12,582 nt of DNA from assembly GCA_007127385.1 (NCBI GenBank), contig SKZM01000187.1, positions 1-12,582 on the forward strand, read 5' to 3'. Positions within the stretch are counted from its first letter, which is position 1. Every line of letters begins with the position of its first letter. The translations under genes and the position numbers were made by a program. The notes under the pieces are model-generated. The model did not search any database and was not told the origin of the DNA. It saw nothing but the letters and a program-made list of their open reading frames with translations. The stretch is from Methanosalsum sp. (GTDB lineage: Archaea > Halobacteriota > Methanosarcinia > Methanosarcinales > Methanosarcinaceae). Below are positions 8,203 through 12,582 of the stretch, piece after piece.

Positions 8203-10649
8203 TGATATCTTTTGGAAACCCCGATATGCTGTGGCTGATAGTTCCTGTAATAATTGCAGGACTTTATCTATATATAAAGGGTACCAGAACAAAGCTAATA
8301 GTCACAAGAGTAATTGTAATTTCCCTTCTGATCGTAGCCCTTGCATCTCCTCAGGTGCTCATGACCCAGACAATATCTGATGAGAATCCCAATATTGTGA
8401 TAATATCAGATGAAACTGAAAGCATGAATATATTCAGAGAAGGTACCGGAGATCGAATATATGAAGGTCTGGCAGTAAACACCCCCACAGCCCTTATGCG
8501 TCTGACAGGAGAGAGGACAGCCATTGGGGATGCTATAATTCAGCACTCCAGAGGAGACAATCAGATAGTTCTGATATCAGACGGAAACAATAACCATGGA
8601 AAAAGTATTGAAGAAGCCCTTGAATTTGCAAGGGATACAGGAACAATTGTCCATTATGTGAAACCAGAGCTTGAAAGAAATGATATCAGTGTGGAGATCA
8701 GGGGTGAAAAGACAGTCTTTGTGGACAATGAGAATATATTTGACATAGTTGTTTCACAGGCAGGCAATGAACAAATCAGGTATCATCTTGAAGTCTACCA
8801 TGGAGATACACTTATCAGGAGCGGAACATTTGATCAATCTGAGCGTAAAAAAACAGTAACCAGAGTTAGCAGAACATTTAGAGAATTGGGTCCGCATCAG
8901 CTTGAAGTAAGAGTTACTCCTATTGGAATGGATAGCAATTCCATAAATAACAGATTCTACAAATCCATATATGTAATACCCAAACCACAGATACAGCTAA
9001 TAACCGATGATTCTTCCTCACCACTTTCCCAGATCCTGCTCAATTTATATGATGTCTCAGTCAGAAAGGATCTGGATAACCTGGACAGGAGAAAAGCCCT
9101 GGTAATAGATAACCAGCACATAAATTCACTATCGAGTGCTGACATCCAGAAAATAGAAAGATATGTAACAGACGGCGGTGGCCTGTTCGTAGTTGGAGGA
9201 GACAGATCATTCAATTACGGAGATTACCTAGACTCATCATTTGAAGATATATTACCTGTTATCTCAAAACCTACAGAATACAAAGGCGGAAGAAATGTCG
9301 TTATAATGCTTGATATATCAGCAAGTGCTATAGCCCATCATGAAGGATTAATAATGGAGACTATTCTAAGCAATGCGGTCAGTCTTCTAAGAGATGAAGA
9401 TCTAAGAGACGCAAATGTAGGAGTTATTGCTTTTGGAAGTGAAGGTATCGATGTATCGAATGGATTTGTATATCTTGGAATTCCTTCAAATATAGATGTA
9501 CTTGAATCACGCATTAAGGACTTAAGTGCTGGTCCGGATACTGATCTTGATGAAGGACTGAAAATCGCGTTTGACTGGATTGATGAAGACATCGAGGAAA
9601 TGGATATAATAATACTATCTGATGGAGGAATTGAAGATACATATCAACCCAGTTTGTCTCTTGCACAGGAAATAAATGAAAAAGGTGGCAATTTTTATTT
9701 CTTCCACATCAGGTCAAGTGTTCCCTCTCAGGTTGATCCCAGAACCAGTGATTATTATTCAGAAATTTTAATGGAAAACGTTGATGGGTATCACCGGTTT
9801 ATTGACTTTGGTGAAAGAATAAACATAGAGTTTGAAGAGCCTGAAGATCCACCTGAGCGTGATGAAGAGGCGTTTCTTGATACATTTCCATTAATTGAGT
9901 TTAATCCAAACCATTTCATTACCAGAAATACTGACCTTTCAGCAAATATTACAGGGTTTAATGATATAACTCCAAAAGTTGCTGCTGACAGGGTTGTACT
10001 GACAGTTACCGGAAAACCAGTACTCACCACCTGGAGATATGGACTCGGACGTGTAGCTGCCCTTGCAACTGATAATGGTTCGGGGAATGGGAACCAGTGG
10101 GCCTCTGAGCTGTATTCCGGGGAAAATGCAAGAATCATTTCATCTACTGTTAACTGGGCAATTGGCGATCCTTTCGAAGAGGAGGGTGCGGTTCTGGAAG
10201 GAGATGATACCTGGCTTGGAACTCCAACCACACTTGAGCTGACCATGTATGAGGAGGGTGCAGTTCCGGAGTTGACTTTCAGAGGAGAAACTCTTGAGCT
10301 ATCAATGACCGGAAGGAATACCTATGAAACCACCATCAATCCTGAGAGGATCGGAGTTCATCATGTATCCGGATATCCGATAGCTGTAAACTATCCGCTT
10401 GAATACCGCGATGTTGGGATAAATGAAGAGATGTCTGAGCTTATACGAAGACATGGTGGTAAAGTATATACTGAAAATGAGGCACGTGGACTGCTTCTGC
10501 AGGACACAAGGGAGATGTCTGAGCGTACGGTAACACAGCCTGTGGATTATAAGATGTACCTTATCCTTGCAGCACTGATATTGTTCCTGGCAGATGTCCT
10601 GATCAGAAGAATAAGAGAGATCCAGGAAATGAAGAATATAAAAGATTGA
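8202..10649 (+). CDS. Large membrane protein with two VWA domains, one inserted in a GATase1-like domain
   Basis: 815 residues. Two N-terminal helices (9-25 and 32-49) flank a short basic loop. VWA domain 1 (about 62-155) has DETES at 70-74 in place of DxSxS, with Thr106 and Asp127 retained. A beta-rich region (about 160-255) follows. A GATase1-like segment begins near 260, with TDGGGLFVVGGD at 323-334 and no catalytic Cys, and is then interrupted by VWA domain 2 (about 364-520) with DISAS at 371-375, Thr447 and Asp474. The GATase-like fold appears to resume near 600-655 (TTWRYGLGRVAALATD). A further beta-rich region precedes the final helix (786-801), and the tail is basic and cytosolic. The predicted 735-residue middle lies outside the cell. 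There is no cysteine. The gene is the last of the block and is translationally coupled to the one before. Confidence 0.9.
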   Translation: MISFGNPDMLWLIVPVIIAGLYLYIKGTRTKLIVTRVIVISLLIVALASPQVLMTQTISDENPNIVIISDETESMNIFREGTGDRIYEGLAVNTPTALMRLTGERTAIGDAIIQHSRGDNQIVLISDGNNNHGKSIEEALEFARDTGTIVHYVKPELERNDISVEIRGEKTVFVDNENIFDIVVSQAGNEQIRYHLEVYHGDTLIRSGTFDQSERKKTVTRVSRTFRELGPHQLEVRVTPIGMDSNSINNRFYKSIYVIPKPQIQLITDDSSSPLSQILLNLYDVSVRKDLDNLDRRKALVIDNQHINSLSSADIQKIERYVTDGGGLFVVGGDRSFNYGDYLDSSFEDILPVISKPTEYKGGRNVVIMLDISASAIAHHEGLIMETILSNAVSLLRDEDLRDANVGVIAFGSEGIDVSNGFVYLGIPSNIDVLESRIKDLSAGPDTDLDEGLKIAFDWIDEDIEEMDIIILSDGGIEDTYQPSLSLAQEINEKGGNFYFFHIRSSVPSQVDPRTSDYYSEILMENVDGYHRFIDFGERINIEFEEPEDPPERDEEAFLDTFPLIEFNPNHFITRNTDLSANITGFNDITPKVAADRVVLTVTGKPVLTTWRYGLGRVAALATDNGSGNGNQWASELYSGENARIISSTVNWAIGDPFEEEGAVLEGDDTWLGTPTTLELTMYEEGAVPELTFRGETLELSMTGRNTYETTINPERIGVHHVSGYPIAVNYPLEYRDVGINEEMSELIRRHGGKVYTENEARGLLLQDTREMSERTVTQPVDYKMYLILAALILFLADVLIRRIREIQEMKNIKD

Positions 10650-10699
10650 TTCCGGCCTGTTACTCATATACTGGCCTCTCATCACATATATTTGAATAT

Positions 10700-10719
10700 T
10701 TACAATGATCTGTTACAAT
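10700..10719. repeat. Tandem TTACAAT motif, 13-base period
   Basis: TTACAAT occurs at 10700-10706 and again at 10713-10719. The copies are about one and a quarter helical turns apart. This could be a regulator site or chance in A/T-rich DNA. Confidence 0.2.
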
Positions 10720-10906
10720 CGATAACATTTTATCATGTCAAAAAATATACTAAATGGTAAAATGTAATTATCAGTAAATTGCATATGATGATGAGAGTTA
10801 TTCAAAAGTTTAAGATTCCAGGGAGTTCGTTCAAAATTAGTGCTGTTCAGCATCCACAATAAATCTAAAGAATAGTTCCTAAAAGATGCATAAGTATTAG
10901 CAGTAA

Positions 10907-10917
10907 CAAAATATTAA
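10907..10917 (+). promoter_or_regulatory. Candidate box A for the sensor gene, leaderless start
   Basis: The run ACAAAATATTAAA is centred about 25 bases before the ATG at 10936, the usual distance from box A to the initiation site in archaea. Transcription would begin at or beside the start codon, giving a leaderless mRNA. This agrees with the absence of a ribosome site at a normal distance from that ATG. Confidence 0.35.
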
Positions 10918-10935
10918 ACCTGATCCGTCCGGGTG

Positions 10936-12582
10936 ATGAATATTACATCTGATTCAAAAAACGAAATGTACCATCTCAACAGCAGTCCTTTTATCCTTAT
11001 CAAATGGAGAGCAGTGGATGAATGGCCTGTGAGTTTTGTGTCAGAGAACATAACCCGGTTTGGATATAACGTTAAGGATTTTACTACAGGATATCTTAAC
11101 TATACAGACATAATACACTCTGAAGATAGGGACAAAGTAAAATCTGCTGTTTTTGAATACTGCAGGAACAAAGCTGAATCATTCTCTCTCAGATACAGGA
11201 TCGTATCAGGATCTGGTCACTTCCACCTTATTGAAAAAAGGGCACATGTAATGTATGACAGTTACGGATCAATAACTGGCATTCAGGGAATAATTACAGA
11301 GATAATGCCTGGTGATACTGAAATATCTGATACACGACATAAGAGGAAAGAAGAGCCGTTTGAATTCCTTTCAGACCACATTGATACACAGGTATGGTAC
11401 CTGGAAAAAGAAAATAAATATGGAGCTGTTAACCGGGCACATGCTGACTTTCTTGGTTTTCCAAAAAGAGAGCTTGAATACAGATACATCGATGAAATCG
11501 AAAATATGATAGGGCCAGCATCTACAGATTTTATCAAGAGCAGCAATAGATTGTTCAGTAGTAAGATCCGGGTCAAAACACAGAACTGGGTTCAGAATAA
11601 AAAGGGAGAATACAGGCTGCTTTCCATTACAAAATCCCCAAAACTGGATAAAAATGGTAACCTGGAATGTATAGTCTGTTCTGCAGATGATATAACCGAT
11701 CAGAAAAAAGCAGAGATTGCCCTGAAAAAAAGAGATGATTTTAAAAATATTGTTCTTGAGATCATGGCAAAGTCATTTATTTCAGATAATGAAAGAACAT
11801 ATAGATTATTTCAGGAGGCCTTAAGCCAGATAGGGATGTTTCTCAGGGCGGATCGCTGCTACATATATATGCTTTCTGACAGTGGCGCCTTCCTCAACAA
11901 TACAAACGAATGGTTTGCGGAAGGGGTTGACTCTCAGATCAAATCAATTCAAAATATCCCTCTATCTTCGGTCAGAAATTTATGGGGACATTTAACTACT
12001 TTTAAGGAGGTAAGTCTGCCTGATACGGGTGAACTTCCACATGATACAATTGGTGAGCAGGAATATATTAAGCTCCAAAAAATAAAATCTCTACTATGGC
12101 TTCCAATTACAATTAAAAATCAGGTTGCAGGTGTTCTTGGAATTGATTCTGTATATATTCCAAGAAAGTGGAAAAGAGAAGAAGTTACTGACCTGCGCCT
12201 TGTTGCAGACATAATTTCCGGTATAATGGTTCACAGAATATCTGATAAACAGCTAAAAAAGAGTGAAGAAAGAATCAGGGGAATCCTGGAATCCCAGAAA
12301 GATTTCATATTCAGAACCAATACAAATGGGAATCTGACATATGTGAACGATGCCATATGTAAAATACTTGGCAGTAAAAGAAAAAATCTGCTTGGTCAAA
12401 AAATAACTTCTATAATATATGAAAAAGACAGAAATAAACTGATCCAGGAGCTTGAAAGAATATATATTCTCCCTCATCGCACAGAAATAGAACACCGAAT
12501 TAAAACGATCTATGGACTTCGGTGGTTTGAAGGAGAATGTTATGCTATAAGAAACGAGAACAATGAAATTGTAGAAATACAG
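10936..12582 (+). CDS. PAS-PAS-GAF-PAS sensor protein, probable histidine kinase (3' partial)
   Basis: An open frame of 549 codons runs without a stop to the window edge. Domains in order: PAS 1 (about 13-122), with WPVSFVSENITRFGY and IIHSEDRDKV; PAS 2 (about 142-255), with VWYLEKENKYGAVNRAHADF and the PAC-like RLLSITKSPKLDKNGN ... DDITDQKKAE; GAF (about 266-431), with LRADRCYIYML and SLLWLPITIKNQVAGVLGID; and PAS 3 (about 444-549), with DFIFRTNTNGNLTYVNDAIC. No membrane helix is visible, so it should sense a cytosolic signal. The output domain lies beyond the edge. Histidine kinase is the usual output for such proteins in methanogens, but no H-box or ATPase motif is visible here. A stop at 10921 limits the start to GTG 10933, ATG 10936 or ATG 10966. 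ATG 10936 is chosen for its fit with the box A. GGTGAT at 10932-10937 overlaps it and cannot serve it. Confidence 0.88.
   Translation, partial: MNITSDSKNEMYHLNSSPFILIKWRAVDEWPVSFVSENITRFGYNVKDFTTGYLNYTDIIHSEDRDKVKSAVFEYCRNKAESFSLRYRIVSGSGHFHLIEKRAHVMYDSYGSITGIQGIITEIMPGDTEISDTRHKRKEEPFEFLSDHIDTQVWYLEKENKYGAVNRAHADFLGFPKRELEYRYIDEIENMIGPASTDFIKSSNRLFSSKIRVKTQNWVQNKKGEYRLLSITKSPKLDKNGNLECIVCSADDITDQKKAEIALKKRDDFKNIVLEIMAKSFISDNERTYRLFQEALSQIGMFLRADRCYIYMLSDSGAFLNNTNEWFAEGVDSQIKSIQNIPLSSVRNLWGHLTTFKEVSLPDTGELPHDTIGEQEYIKLQKIKSLLWLPITIKNQVAGVLGIDSVYIPRKWKREEVTDLRLVADIISGIMVHRISDKQLKKSEERIRGILESQKDFIFRTNTNGNLTYVNDAICKILGSKRKNLLGQKITSIIYEKDRNKLIQELERIYILPHRTEIEHRIKTIYGLRWFEGECYAIRNENNEIVEIQ

Larger units (their letters stand above)
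10650..10932. other. Intergenic region without a gene
   Basis: These 283 A/T-rich bases separate the MoxR/VWA block from the sensor gene. I see no convincing open frame on either strand and no strong terminator: the small hairpin GATAA-CATT-TTATC (10721-10734) is only a 5-bp stem. A short direct repeat and a candidate promoter are listed separately. The region probably holds the end signal of the block and the control region of the sensor. Confidence 0.7.

Noticed and set aside
9791..10246. Reverse-strand frame of 151 codons inside the double-VWA gene
   Set aside because: Low-complexity Ser/Pro-rich product antisense to a coherent domain region; no ribosome site; shadow frame.
6319..10649. 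Active glutamine amidotransferase in the GATase1-like domains
   Set aside because: Neither protein contains any cysteine, so the nucleophile of class I amidotransferases is missing.
3404..10649. Anti-phage defence system built on MoxR and VWA
   Set aside because: MoxR/VWA modules occur in some defence loci, but no nuclease, toxin or mobile-element context is seen and the neighbours are housekeeping genes, so the claim would be unsupported.
10654..10676. GGCC ... GGCC pair after the double-VWA gene as a terminator stem
   Set aside because: GGCC is its own complement, the match is only 4 bp with a 15-base loop, and no T tract follows.
10302..10685. Reverse-strand frame of 127 codons crossing the end of the double-VWA gene
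   Set aside because: Mostly antisense to the conserved gene; the product has no recognisable domain and no good start signal.
10721..10734. Small hairpin GATAA-CATT-TTATC as a terminator
   Set aside because: Only a 5-bp A/T-rich stem, expected by chance in this composition.
12253..12495. Reverse-strand frame of 80 codons
   Set aside because: Antisense to PAS domain 3 of the sensor, which is clearly the coding strand here.

Overview
The window reads as chromosome of a methanogenic archaeon, most likely one of the Methanosarcinales (inference). The clues are an AT-rich composition, short A/T-rich box-A-like elements, ribosome binding sites built on GGTGATC and GGAG (the complement of the archaeal 16S rRNA 3' end), a large soluble PAS-PAS-GAF-PAS sensor of the kind common in Methanosarcina relatives, and a MoxR/DUF58/VWA cluster. 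All seven genes lie on the + strand. I see no tRNA, rRNA, CRISPR array, insertion sequence or other mark of a mobile element.

Layout. The window opens inside a P2-type cation-transporting P-type ATPase (2-2395; N-terminus missing). A 100-base gap carries an inverted repeat around an A/T-rich box-A-like core. Then comes pheA, a prephenate dehydratase with a C-terminal ACT domain (phenylalanine synthesis). Closely spaced behind pheA is a five-gene block: an unrecognised three-helix membrane protein with an acidic tail (3404-4351), a MoxR-family AAA+ ATPase (4410-5384), a DUF58 protein (5432-6319), a BatA-like membrane protein with a VWA domain (6319-8202) and an 815-residue membrane protein with two VWA domains (8202-10649). 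The last three genes are joined by TAATG stop/start overlaps. After a 283-base gap, a multi-domain signal-transduction protein starts near 10936 and runs off the right edge in an open frame.

How the genes work together. MoxR ATPases are usually encoded with VWA proteins and are thought to act as chaperones that remodel partners through the metal-binding (MIDAS) site of the VWA domain. Here MoxR and DUF58 look cytosolic. By the positive-inside rule, the other three products place their large domains outside the membrane. All four VWA domains keep the MIDAS residues, with one conservative Ser-to-Thr change. The three membrane proteins contain no cysteine in about 1,750 residues, while MoxR and DUF58 do contain cysteines, which fits the predicted compartments. 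The block is best read as a membrane-anchored MoxR/VWA system whose substrate is unknown. The gene types are known families; the least characterised parts are the first membrane protein and the nested-domain architecture of the last one.
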